A stretch of 64,000 nt of DNA from Eutreptiella sp. 'Long Island Sound 2002' (taxonomy: Eukaryota; Euglenozoa; Euglenophyceae; Eutreptiales; Eutreptiaceae), in assembly GCA_964036045.1 (NCBI GenBank), contig OZ038388.1, forward strand, positions 8,251,223-8,315,222. The letters run 5' to 3'. Below the pieces are notes generated by a model that ran no database searches, had not been told where the DNA came from, and saw only the letters and a program-made list of their open reading frames with translations. The position numbers and the translations under genes were made by a program. Of this stretch, positions 44,936 through 57,776 are shown piece by piece (position 1 is the stretch's first letter; each line of letters begins with the position of its first letter).

Positions 44936-46250
44936 AGTCTTGTAGGAAGGGAAGTTCTGCACATAACGGTGTTCTAACCATTGCTTTCCACAGTGCCTTT
45001 TAGGCCCCAACGGCCCCTCCGGCCAACTACCCTAACCACCCTAACCCACGAGCCCTTCCCTGACCCAAGAGCATCCAGGACAATAATAGCCACGTGCCCT
45101 CCGGCCAACTATGAGCCACACCCACCGTCCTGTTGCAGCGTCTATGTTTTACTAGAATTTACTAGGTTCTCCTAGAGTGCATCTTGGGTCTTACCAAATA
45201 CTCCTCGATTTGGTGCACCACAAAGGGCAAAGGGTTGTGAGGCGTGTGGGGGCTTGCTGTTGAAGATTCAGGGTTGTGATGTGGTGCGACATTCCTATGC
45301 CTCCGGCATATCATCCGTGAGATGCGGAGGGAGTCTGAGAGGGAGTTGTGTTCTAGAGAAGGTCAGTGCAGGCGAAGCAGGACCGCGTTGTACTGCCGGT
45401 GGTAGTGACTAGGACAACAGGTGGCTACGGGAAGATCGCACATTTGCAGTGATCATGAGCGTCCAACATTCTCCAGGGTTGAGATATTACCCCTGAGCTG
45501 TGCTGGTGCATGGTAAACAGTATGTTCCTTGGTCTCTCTCACCCCTGCATGGCCCATCCTGCTCAGCAGGATCAAACCAACACCAGGCTGCACCTGTCAG
45601 GTTGCCTTGGTCCATGCTCCTCCCCTAAGGGTCGGCTGCCCTCCTGCCCCCCCCCCCCCCTTTGCTTGTCCAAGCTCAGCCTTGTCTAAGCCCACGTACC
45701 TCAAGGGACCGTATGAAATTGGTACCCGGAGGGAGTTGCACGCTCCGTGCGCGCGCCGTTCAAACTTTTTGTTTGTTGATTACATGGGTATTGATTTAGG
45801 CCCTATTTTCATGCTATGAGGGAGTAAAAGACAGGGCTGGGAGAGCGTGCGACTAGCCCCTCTTTTTATATCCTCACCTCTGCATGTTGCTGTGCAAATT
45901 GGCCGCATTACACCTTTCTTTGTGCACTATGCCATAGCTCAGATTCATCATGTCTTTGTCCTGGGTCAACCCTGGTACCCATGTCTTTTACCATCGCATG
46001 ACTTGAAGGGAGCGGGTTCTCGCTTCGAGTGTTGGGCTCCTCGTTGCATTCTGGTGACTTTTTGCGGATGTAGTATGAAGTATGAAGTATGGGAAACAAG
46101 TTGTTCACTAGGCGGATCTACTTTTCAATCCGGAGCCCTTCCCCTCTTTCCCATCATCACCATCCCGGACCTATCCACTTGCTTCTTGAGCTCAAGATGG
46201 GCCAGACCCCCAAACACCCCCCCAAGGGGATTGTTGACGACGGGTTCGTG
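44936..46250. other. No firm gene; possible aspartic-protease remnant
   Basis: At 45880-45985 the plus strand reads LHVAVQIGRITPFFVHYAIA then QIHHVFVLGQPWY, which has the shape of the last strand of a retroviral-type aspartic protease (…ILG…PW). The DTG active site is not found upstream, so this is weak. A C run lies at 45650-45660. Confidence 0.3.
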
Positions 46251-46254
46251 CGAC

Positions 46255-46385
46255 GGTGAACCATTCTGAATCTGTTTGCTGGTGTCAGACTCGGCCCCCA
46301 GGGCTTGAAGCTGGCTGGTAAGCAATGGAGTTCAATGGGTTTTGCCTGAAATGCCTGTGGTCAATACACGCGTGCGCGCTCGCTC
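46255..46385 (+). repeat. Dispersed ~130-bp repeat, copy 2
   Basis: Second copy of the repeat at 40147-40280, same orientation, ending near CAATACACGCGTGCGC. Confidence 0.8.
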
Positions 46386-46699
46386 ACAAAGCCAAAGCCA
46401 AAGGCAACACCGGGTCCCTTATTTTTCTTGCTCAGATAAATTTTCTTACATGTGCTTGTTGCGCCTGCATTCCACACTACTGAACGCAATAACCTTCCTT
46501 TCTCTCCCTTTATCACTGGACTCGCTACTTAGGCAGCCTGATGACCCCCCCCCCCCAGTCTGGGCCCTTTGGGACCAAGGTCTCGCCACTCCATCCACAC
46601 TCTAGCCTGCCAAGACCCACCGGATGCGGCCATCTTTGCTGTTGAGGAAGCTGCACAAATCATGACAAATAGGACATGGAAACGTCCTTGGTCCCACCA

Positions 46700-46930
46700 A
46701 ATCAACGCAGTGGCTGCCAACTGCCAATCGCCAACCGCCGCCAACCGCCAACCGCCACCAACCGCCAACCACCAATCGCTACCAATTGCAACCAACCTCC
46801 AACTGCCAACCACTAACCCCCACCTCCCATAAACAGCCAACCACCAACCGCTGCCAACCACTACTAACCACCAAGCGTCACCCACCAACCGCTACCCACC
46901 CACTGCCAACTGCCCACCGCCAACCTGTTG
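46700..46930 (+). repeat. CCAACCGCCA-type degenerate simple repeat
   Basis: About 230 bases of CCAAC/CGCCA/CCACC variants, almost lacking G outside CGCC. Confidence 0.85.
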
Positions 46931-49914
46931 AAATGGAGATCGTCCGATGACCATGAAGCAGATAGCTTCCCGGTGAAAGTTCGTTTATGCCGGCGTCACT
47001 AAGCCTCTTTTTTTCCCTTAAGGAGCCCCTGAGGGCTGGAGTAAAGGATTCGTTGAACAAACATGGGCTCCCTTGGCTCTGCTGGGTGCACAACCAAACT
47101 TGAATAGACAGGGCCCAATACCTGAACACATGGTGAACATCAGAAAGAACACTTTGATCTGAGATTGAAAGCTGTCTGAACTGACATACATTCCATATTA
47201 TGCTGCATTCAGCTTCAGACAAGTGTATCATATATCCCCTGGGCAAACAGTCACCACACACAAGTGACTGGCTTCCCTGGACATACCGCTCCGACACAGG
47301 GTCAATGCAATCTGCGCACAAGAGAATCGTTGGGCAACCAGAACCTGAAAGCTGCCAGCAGATGTGACGCTCCAATCGGATCACCTTTTGAAAATGAGCA
47401 ATATCTCAAACCCACGCACCTCGCAGAAGCAGCCTGCAACACGGTACCTGAACACATAAACATCTGTTGATGTGCCGACACGGCGGGAACGTACCCCCTT
47501 GGGGGGTAGACGCATGCCGTAGGAACTTACAGTATCGCAGCCGCTGCAACCCATCAGCTTCATGCGTGCCCACGTCAAGCATGTCCCTGGGTACCGAAGG
47601 AACGGCTCGCTGGAACCCCCCCCCTCCCTCTGCTCTTTCTATTACGCCTCTGTTCTCCCTGTCTCGTGTTCCTTGTATCTGCACTGTATTACATCTGCTG
47701 TATCTTGTAGTCTGACTGATAGCCTGACTGTAAGTGACTGTTCGACCGCTTTGTCGGACATGATATTTTGGGGGAGCCTTAAGCGCAGTGCGCGCGTAGT
47801 GCAACTATTTGGGCGTCTGGCCGTACTAGAGACCCATACTTTGAGATACTAGGGGCCCCTAGGGGCATCATGGTGACCCTTAGCGGAGGTTTTGACTTCT
47901 GATTTTGTCCCCCTTTGTCATGTTGTGCACACAAGTTGCGTGTTCTCCCTCTAGCCCGTCTTTGCTACTTATGCTTTGATTTGGAAGGAGAACATCCTGA
48001 TTTCAATCGATCTGGTGTTTGGTTGCCCTGCTTATCTACCTTGTGACTATCATTTTGCATCGGGGAAAATCATCAAGGTTTTCTTTATCAAAAACAAGGA
48101 ACATCCACAGCATTGGGGAAACCAGAAACCTTGTGCATGATGTGTGTTATGTGAAGGGAAGGTAGTTTGCAACTTTCTTGAGGTGGGGCAGTTTGGGTCA
48201 CCTAATTCTAAGGGCTTTTCCAAGGGGTGTGCTTGGGGGCTCTTCGGGGGGAACATAGTCTAAAAGTAGCACGCAGTGCGCGCGCAGTGCAAAGATTCCC
48301 CCTTTGTCTTCGTGATTCACACACAGTTGTGTCAAGAGGTTTAACCAGGTCAAGCATAGAGAATAAAGATGCAGTTATGCCTGACTGTGGAGTGCATTGC
48401 CTCAAGTTTGCATTTCTTGCAGCACTGTCTGTCTGTTTTTCAATCAATCTCATTCAATCTAATTAGCTCCATTCCCCTCTGCTCTGCTTCAATTTTGAGC
48501 CACTAATTTTGGATCCACACATCACATGTCGGATGCAGGGCTCGGGTAGGTGCGCACACCTGCTTCAGATGTATGTACTTGCAACTCAACTGTGCTCTCC
48601 GGGACCTTGACATATAAATGTTGGATGTTGTGCACTCAGGTTCCACTGAGAGTGTCATTGGTCACTGGTGCAGGGGCCAACATACACGGCAGGTGCCCCA
48701 CCAACGCTGTTGCGAGGGTCGCAGCCAAAACAAACCCTGCACAAACTGGGGGCTCAACCGAAATGCAGTAAACTACGTGTAATGTACTCTGTACCGGCAC
48801 TGACCTTCGGGACCTACTCGCCAGTGAGAGGGGAGGCCATACAGACTCAACGGGTGTGCCGGTTGATATTTCCGGGTGTACAGATGCATCCTCCTTTTGA
48901 GGAGGGGATCCTCCACTTGCGAAAGATGGGCATCCGACTTGGCTGCCCCCAGAGCGGGGGAGTTGGGGCATTGCATGATACACGAGACACTGCAGTCCCG
49001 TGAAAAGCACACCAAGAGGATCTCGAGGACAGCCTCCACATGTTTTGGCGGGGCACCAAATCAAAAAGGTGACATACTTGGGGCCCTGCAAGGGCCTGCC
49101 CAGGGTCATCTTGTGTGCCCAAGGTGCGAGCCCCTGTGTGCGCCCATCGGGGGGGGGGGGGGCTAGCTGGACTTGTGCTGCGGCATGTGCCACGGATTTG
49201 GTAAGCCCCCATCCATTGTCAATGGAACGCTGAGGCTTGAAGCATCAACCAGACCACATGGTGGAATGGTGAATGTTGCACCATGAACACTCAAAATGCC
49301 CAAAAGGATGCGAAGCGGTTGGCTGAGTGGAGTGGCAGCTGTGGGGCACAAGCCTCGGGTGACACCCGGAAGGCCAAAACCCCAGGGCATATCAATCTAA
49401 AGCGCTCTGGACTGGGGAGTTGCAAATGGGAACTAATCAAGGTTTGCGAATGGTGTCATTGAGCGGTGCTAAGGGATAGAAAATGGTAAAGGAGTGATAC
49501 TTCGGAGCATGGTGTCAGAGAAGGCTAAGCTATGGGAATTTTGTGCAACTGAGCAGTCTAAAGCCCACCAGGGGTGCCCAAGAGGTCAGTGTTCAAAAAC
49601 ATCGAGTTTTGAAATCCACAAACTCGGTACCTTCCAAAAGCATTGAGGTAAGTCCTGCACGAGTTTGAAAGTGTTAGTGTGCATGGCCCGTCCGCAAACA
49701 CTCTCGTCGCATTGCTTCCACCACCGAGGCACGACTTCATGTGAAAGCTATATTGCTTTACTTCAGTGCGAGTTCGGGTGAGGGCAAGGAGGCAAATTTT
49801 TGCTTGCCATGGTTATGTTCAAATGGTCCTAGTATTTTGTGACCCAATTTTCATCTTTTTCTTCAGTTTCGGGGGTGAATTTCTTATTGCTGCAGGCCCC
49901 CTCTCTAGTGGGCA
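46931..49914. other. No supported gene
   Basis: Upstream region of the receptor gene. Contains ACTAGGGGCCCCTAGGGGCATC at 47847 with a related phrase at 19513, and the piece TTCTGATTTTGTCCCCCTTT shared with 37420. A G run lies at 49149. No promoter element could be assigned. Confidence 0.4.
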
Positions 49915-50289
49915 ATGTCACTGCTTCATCTCATACGTTGCCTCATGCTGCACACCCTCGTGCTCTTGGGGTGCAGCGCCCTACGAAATGAGTCTTTGCG
50001 CAACCTTTTTGGTGACAAGTGCGACGACGCATTCTTTCCAACCAGCATCCTCGAAGACACCACCGCATGTTATCGTACGCCCCTGCACGATCAAGAGTGT
50101 GAACCCTGCCTCGCTGGCCAAGAGTGGGATGAGCTTCGGACAGCCGTCGGCTTGACAGACGAGATCGTAAAGCAACGGCTCGAGAAGGAGTTCTCCCACG
50201 GCATTGAGCTGGGCATGGCAAACTGGTTGTCTGCTCAGGCAGTAACAAGTGTCGCGGGCATCATCTTGGAAGAGATCATGGGATACAAG
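49915..50289 (+). CDS. Receptor exon 1: signal peptide and first lobe
   Basis: ATG at 49915 opens with a hydrophobic signal (CLMLHTLVLLGCSAL), then a Cys-bearing stretch and LGMANWLSAQAVTSVAGIIL leading to EEIMGYK, the family's lobe-1 motif. The exon ends AAG|GTGCTC, phase 0 (125 codons). Reading on to the TAA at 50308 would end the protein mid-fold. Confidence 0.8.
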
Positions 50290-53200
50290 GTGCTCTTGAC
50301 TGAGGGCTAAGGGTCTCCTTAACAACTGAGCACCCCCAGTGGGGGGCTGGTTTTTTTGTGGGTCTTCTAAGGGGTTTTCAGGGGTTTGAAATGGGGTTTG
50401 GGAAAGTTCCCCCCCCCCCCGCCCTGGAGAGGGGGGGGTGGCTCGGGAAACGGTTACCACAGTGACGGCAATGTAGCATACCAGACATGCACTGCACACA
50501 CACGCCACGGGTCACGGGTTCGAACCCTGGCCGGCCTGCCACGGAGCCGTCGCTTTTGTCTGTTTTCGTGAGGGAAGGTGACAATGGGTCGTACCCCTGA
50601 GTGCATGGTTCATGGCTGACGGGCTCCGATGGGTGGGCGATGAGCTTACCAGGGATGGATATAATTTTGGCGCCACTTGGGGGGTCCGGGTCCGGGGGGG
50701 GGGGGGGGGGGTCATTTTTTGTGACTGGTCACAAAAAACATAAAGGGCCATCATGGGAAAGTGCAAACCCGAAAAATATCGTGACCAAATAAGGTGTCTA
50801 CGGTGGAATGTCGTGTGTCCCTGCCGGTACTGTGACTGTTGGTTATTGTGTCTGCTGATAGTTGTACACTGTTTCTGTATGCTGTCATTTCAGGCCCTTT
50901 CATTCTTTTTTGTCACAATGGGCCGCAAGAAAATTCCTTGCACATGTGTTCCAACCTGCAAGACTGATGCTTCATGCAGGCAGAAGCGTAGCAAAGCAAA
51001 GCGCAAGCAACAGGCATTGGCTGACCAAGCTTTTGCACTGGCTGTAGCTGCTTGTTCTGCTGCGGGTGTGGCTGCTGTTTGTGGTGCTGCTGTTACTGCT
51101 GCGGCCCTTCTTATAGGTGCTGACAGTCAGGCCCAACAGTCCCAGCCCTCACAGCCCAAATTTCGTGACTATTTTTGTGACCAGGGGGTGGGGGGATTGG
51201 GGGGGGGGGTCCAGGCCGGACCCACCCCGCCAGTTGTATCCGTCCCTGGAGCTTACCCAGATGGCCCATGAAACATTCGAGAGCCGTCTTGTGTGGCGAA
51301 CTCAAGGCAACATTCGGCACTGATCTGGTTTGCGCTGCAGTACGGCAAGTCAAAACAATGTACTGTGAGTTGTGGCTATGGCCATATGCCTGTGTCACGG
51401 GGGTATGTGCGAGCTCAGTATCCGTTGCTCGTGGCCCTGAGGGGGGGGTTGGGCCCCTGGGGTGTAGCGTGGCTGTCCTGAGAAGGGCCATTCAACCCCC
51501 GCCCTCTTATGTCGCGAAGTAAACGACGAGCACGTGGGGCACAATGCGGCCGTGCCCGCCCCCACTCGGCCCGATGGCCACGCCCCTGTGCACTGCGCCG
51601 CAGGTGTTGTACTCCCCATTCAAGTTCAAGTACGACGCGGTGAAGCGGCTCATGTGCGGCAACATGACCCTGATGCTGGAGACCTGGTGGTTCAACAGTT
51701 GGGCCGCCCTCATGGACGTGGACCCCTCGGTCCTGGCGGGGGCTGTGGTGACGAACCAAATGGGCACCTACGGCGAGACCGGGATCTTCATCCCGAAGCT
51801 GCTGCTGGACAAGAGCTTCTGCCTGTTCCATTACCGGGCGTACGAGGTGTGCCTGGGCTGCCGCGGGCCGGTCCTAACGGGCCCCTCCCTTTCTGTTATC
51901 CGTTGGTTTTTCTCTGTTTGGGACGGATGAACACGCCCTGGGGCCACTGCTTCCGGTTTGTGACCGTTGCGAAACACAGTCCATGGGGAAGGGGGTGCGG
52001 AAGCCAAGGCACCCCCCAGCGCCAACGGGCGGTGAGTACGCGGTGGCTGTTCGTGTTGGTGTCGATGTATTGTCTCTGTCGTTGGGGCCGTTGCTGTCGT
52101 TGGTTTGGCCGCAACCCCCGCACCCGCACCCCCCCCCTTTTTTGACCCCCCCTCGCAGACAAAGGAAAACACAGCATGAGGAAGGAGCATACCTGAAATG
52201 CACTGAGCACACACGTCACAGTGCTCTTCGGGTTGGAGGCCAGGTCCGCGGGAGCTTCCCGTGGAGGCGATGGGGCCGGCCCTGCCTCCGGGCTTCGGTT
52301 CGTGATATGAACCAACAGGCAGTTCGAACCCCAGAGAGGTAAAATGGGAAATGGGAGCGGGCGGTTGAGTAAACGGTTATATTGGTGACGGCCAAGCAGC
52401 AAACCGGAAATGCACTACACACACGCCACAGAACACGGGTTCGAGCCCAGGTCCCGGTTGGCCTGCCGTGGAGCCGTTGCTTTTGTTCTTCTGGGAAGCA
52501 AGTCTAACCGGCCCAATGGGGGGTGTAGGCTTTACCCAAACGGGCCAAGAAACATTCGATAGCCGCTGACTGCGGTGAGCTCAAGGCAACATTCGGCCCT
52601 CGTTTGAGGTGTGCTGCAGAGCAGCAGGTCAAACAATGAACTGAGGTTTGTGGCGATGACCATATGCCTGTGACACGGGGGCATATGTGAGCTCTGTATC
52701 CGTTGCTTTATGGCCCCCACGTACGTACCTTGGAGTTGGAGAACTTGCATTTCCTAGAAGTTGACCTGTACATCACACCCAGGCCGCTGCAGCCCGCAGC
52801 GGCGTGGATGCCTGCAGTAGTGCGGATGCAGTAGTACGGATGCCTGCTCTGGGCACTGTGCATGTGACGTTGGGAGGGGAGTTGGCTCCTGGACATCTTC
52901 CCCAATGTGCATTGGGCCCAAGTGTGACCGGGCATGGGCTCTCCTGGACATCTTCCCCCACCCTTTGAAGTTGTACCCTTTGGAAGGGGAGTGGGCCCGA
53001 GTGTGACCGGGCGTGGGGTCCCCCGGCAGCGGAGTATGGATGGTGCAAACAGGGCAAGGCGGACCGCGCTCGCCACAAATGGTGCAGAGCGCAGAAGGGA
53101 ATCGCGTACCACAGGCGTAGCTCCGGTAGGCCCTGGTGAAGGAAGGCCTGGTAGAGCGCGAGGACCACAGGCATAGCTCCCAGGTAGGCCTCGGCGAAGG

Positions 53201-56200
53201 AAGGCCTAATAGAGTGTGAGGGCCTGCCACAGCTCCGTTGCACTGCATTGCCAGGGTGGCCTGCAGTGGACAGTTGAGCTTGGGCCGGTAGTGTGGGGGA
53301 TGGTCCCTAAAGATGGACCGGGCACTGCCCTGCACTCTTGTGGGGCGTGTTGGTGGGCGGGGCTGCTCACTACCGCCAGCAAGGAAGATACTCCGCTATG
53401 GACAGAGTGCGAATACTCTGAGCGAAGATATTTCTGCAACACGCTCGCCATGAATGGCACAGAGCGCAGAAGATATTACTGCAACGCACTACCAGCAAGT
53501 CACACATTGGTGAGCTAGCACCCAGGGCCTTGTGTGACATTCGCGTTGCTGGTTGTGGTGAGCACCTCCCAGCCTGGGATCTTCGTGATGACCGCATACC
53601 GGGCACTGATCAGGCCGTCAGGGGAGGACGCCATGGGCAGAGGTTGCATTCTGGATTCCCACCCAGGAAGGTGGATGCCCACGGCAGTGCGGATGCCCGC
53701 AGTAGTACGGATGCCTGCTTGTCATAGCAGAAGGTTCAAAGGCGAGAGGCCAATAGGCGCCGCCACAGGCTAACAGAGCCAACCACCAAGGCCTTGTGCC
53801 AAACCCCCCCACCGCACAGCCCCCCCCCCCCCCATGCCCCCGCAGCCCCCATGCCTCCCCCCCGCGTGCTCTTCGCAGGAGGCCAGCCTACTGTCCCAAG
53901 TCCCTGCGGACGGGACCGTCCCTTGCGAGCTGCTGAGCCAGACCGGCACCTGCAACACCCCCGACTACGTGTGCACAACCCCCAGCCAGTGGAACAAGGA
54001 CTCGCACAACAGCTCGCAGACCTCCTGCGAGCACGGCCGGTATGGCTGCCTCGGCGGCGCGGGCCTGCTCTGCGGGGCCCAGTGGCACGCGCCGAAGTTG
54101 AGGGGGGGGAGGGGGGGGCGCATGGCCCGGGCATTCCCACAGACAACCGCCAACAGTTGCATCGAGACCCGAGGCGTCGTGGGTTGTGGGCGGAGCCACC
54201 CCCGCCCTGCAGGACCCTACCCCGTCCCCATGCAGCGGTCTTACAGCCCTCCCCCACCCGGTAAACGCCTCCACAGTCCTGCAAACGCCTTTGCAGCGCT
54301 GCACACGCCTCTGCAGCGCTGCACACGCCTCCACGGCCCCTGTGCACGCCCACGTCAACGAAGGCCGTTCACATGATGCACTCTCGCTGCACTTTGGAAC
54401 TGTTTGGCTTCCCCTCCCTTGACCTGACGCCAGCGGTTCGGGCAATTAGCCCCCTTAGCGATGCAAACTGCCGTGACTCGACTAGATAAAGGGCAGAGTC
54501 TGATATCTTGATCATGGGTTGCTAATACCACAGTACTGCCCCACCACTGCGCCAGAACACTGCTCTACATCACGCAAACTCAACAACCCTCACCCTCAAA
54601 CTGCTTCTTTCGCCACCCGCCCAACAAAAGGGGAAGAGGCGTGCAAGTGTGCTCGGTGTTGTGGGGCTCATTCAACGCCGGCGTTCAGGAAGTACCCCGC
54701 TCCAGGGCTGAGCGTACGGAATGCCGGCAGACGTCGTTGATCATGAAGTGGTGATTGATCGGTGTTGTTGTGCCCGGAAGCCCCGCACAACACTTTGAGA
54801 GGGAGCGGTCAGCAGGGATGGCTGGTGCATTAACGGCAACCACCTGAATGCCCCCAGCAAGTCACCAAGAAGTAACCATCCGCAAGCCCCTAGGAACACC
54901 TGCCATAGCGGTTTTGGGGGTCTCTTCAGCCGGAAACATCAAAAAGTGCCGCACCGTGCGTGCCCTGTGTGTGCACCGTCAAACACTTTGGATGAGCTGT
55001 GGTGTCAGTAAAGTGGGTTAGAAACAACGCTAAGCTGCGATGGCGATGGTCACCCTATGTACGGCAGAGGTACCCGCCGGGTACAGGTTGTCAGACGGCC
55101 CCAAAAGGGAATAGACCTTTGGGAAAGGCACCCCCGGGCCCATGTGCCACCGTTGGACACGGTAAATCCACCGGTGGCAACAGGTACCCATCTGGACATA
55201 CCTGGCCAGTGACGGGGGCAGATGCCCCCCTCTGTGAGGATCGATCACAGAGTTGCGAAACAGGGCAAGTCCTGCGTTTCCACTGGCACAACCATAACAC
55301 ACACTGACCCAATAGGGGCCCGTGAGATACGTGGCGTACGCCCAGCTACGTCTCCTTGACGGCAAGTACCAGCTTCAATGGTATTTGTAACCGACAGTAA
55401 CCGCCCTCAACCGCTTTGGCAACCTCCTCCAACCGACTATCTAACGGCCTCTGGGGCTGCCTTTGAGGTCCCTTCCCTTCTAATCATCCTTGGGGCTTGG
55501 CATGAAGCCACGATTTTTGGTGGACTATTGTTGGCGGCGCTGATTGGCCTCTCAGGCTGCCTGGAGGGGGGGGGGGGTGCGCTCACCGGGAGCTCCGCTC
55601 CCTCGAGTGCTCCTGGGGCAGGGGAATTCTCATCATGCCCCAGGACCTTCCATCCACTGCCCCCCCCCCCCCCCCAGGCCTGGGGCGCGCGCGACATACA
55701 CACAGGCACGGCGGTATCTCCCTCTCACCAGCGCCTCGGTGAGGTTCGGGGATCGTCAGCAGTCTGGGCAGAGGTTTTCCACTGGCGCCCTTAGCTTAGC
55801 TCCAGCCCCCCCCCCCCCCCCCTCAAGCAGCAGGGGGTGGCTATCCAGATGCACCTGCCAGTGGTAGAGGCAACCGCCCCGCCTCTGTGAGGACCGATCA
55901 CAGAGTTGTGAAACAGGGACAGTCCTGGGGTTCCACTGGCACAACCCTAACAGACCCCCAAACACCCTGGCACCATGTCAACCTCCCCCGGCTGAGGGCC
56001 GCCGACCAATATCAGTTTCGGAGGGGGGGGGAGTTCGGTCTCAGAATCCAAATGTTTTGCTTTCTGCACACAGATCCGGGTAGAGCTGTACATGGACTGA
56101 CCGGAGAAGATTTCAGTGAATCAGCATTGAATGTCTTGGCTTCAGGGAGGCAGGTTGGAGACACAAAACATGGTGACGGGTCCTGTAAAAGACCCCCTGC

Positions 56201-57743
56201 CTTGTTGAAGCACAGACCCGCCCTGTGTGTCCTCCCCAGTGCTGTGGGTGTACGCTGCCACTCATCACAGGTTTGTGCCTCCAAACTGCCGGACAGCCAA
56301 TGGCTCTTATGCCCCGCACTGTGGGGAGATCCTGCACGCCAAGCCTAGTTGGTCTGTGGCGTGGTGGGAGGCAGTGGTGCAAAACCTGGGGCTGAACTTC
56401 ACCGTTGCCTACTTGGAGGACCTGCGGTCGGAGGTGGAGCTGCGGCACCAGAAGCAGTATGCCCACTCGGCCTTGGTGGGTGGGGGTGAGGAAGAGCTTG
56501 TGCATGAGCTGGGCTCCCCCGACAGGGTGGCTGAATGGATTAAGGTGCCATCGCACGCAGGCTTTCAAGAAGCCGATTCTCTGGCTGAAAATAGGCAGCC
56601 GAGGAGCAGCCCTCTGCTCAGACAATCCGTTGCCCCTGCAGCTCGCAACATCAAACAATCTCTGGCCCAGCAAAGGTGAGCTCCGGGTCACGCAGGCCCC
56701 GAGAAGGGTGGCAGAGGGAGGCGGCACACGCACCTTTGGTCAGCGTTGTTTTGACACGTCAAAGGGAGTTGTGCGTTTGCGCTGGAAGTGGAATGCGGGG
56801 TGGCCAGGCGTCCAACGACAACGATCCTCATTGCCGCAACAAATATGTACCAGACGTTACCAATTGGGTGAGGAATTTCCGGTTATGCAACAGAATTTCT
56901 ACAGTAAGCCCCCACCCCCACCCCAGGAAAGACCGTGTTAGCTCTGGCGCTGAAGGGACGCCACGGGGCAGAAGCAGCACTTGTGAGCGGAGGGACGACT
57001 GTTCCACTGTCACGTACCAAAATGTACTTATTCTCAGTGGCGTGGGACCAGCAATGTAAACAATTTACCGTTTTAACTCCAAACCAATGAGCACGCCCGG
57101 AAGCACCAACTGTCACACTTCCTCGGCCTTAATGGCATCCTGCCTCTCCCGTTATCCTGCACCGCCGGGCCCCAATGTAATCCCAATGGCATCCACGGGA
57201 ACGAAGCACTGAGCCCCACTACGCATTGCCCCTTGCAGTGTGGTGGTGTACTAAAGGATCCCTACCCCCCCCCCACTGCCCATTTTCGCATGGGAATGTA
57301 CTGATGGAGCTGCATTACCCCTTGCAACGCGGCATCGTACTGAACGGTACCCACTATTCCTGCATAACTCTTTCACACAATTGTGGACGGTGTTTAGAAC
57401 AAGTGTTGCCAATTCAGAATACCGTCTCGTCTGTTTCCGCTTGAAGCGAAATGCTAGAGGGGGGGGGAGGGGGCTGTAATCGGTTTGGACCGATCCAAGA
57501 ATCTGTTTTGATCAATTGGATGGGTCAACATGTTGATATTGAATGCTCGGGATTCTGATACCCTATTCTAAAGGGAAGAAGTGCTCCAATCCATTCATGG
57601 GCCTATCCGAACCAATTGCCGCCCGGATGTGACCGTAGGCCGCAAAATCAGCGAGTAGGGCCGGTGTGAAACCCTGAAAAATCATAAATGACCAGGGATT
57701 TCTAAACAACAACCACAACAACAACGACGACGACGACGACGGC

Positions 57744-57776
<33 letters not shown>

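Larger units (their letters stand above)
50290..51603 (+). other. Receptor intron 1, with repeat insertions
   Basis: GT-AG intron holding a SINE-like unit at 50440-50600, a G run at 50697-50710, a 118-codon frame at 50918-51271 and a copy of the 10850 repeat at 51235-51440. Confidence 0.7.
51847..53878 (+). other. Receptor intron 2
   Basis: Contains SINE-like units at 52170-52270 and 52370-52500, the ~200-bp repeat at 52505-52720 and internal duplications at 52820-53240. A frame at 53573-53650 (QPGIFVMTAYRALIRPSG) looks protein-like but its phases do not fit the flanking exons. Confidence 0.65.

Noticed and set aside
53534-53773. Extra receptor exon (QPGIFVMTAYRALIR)
   Set aside because: It enters in phase 0 but leaves in phase 1 on the available donor, so it cannot sit between exons 2 and 3, which join directly in phase 0.
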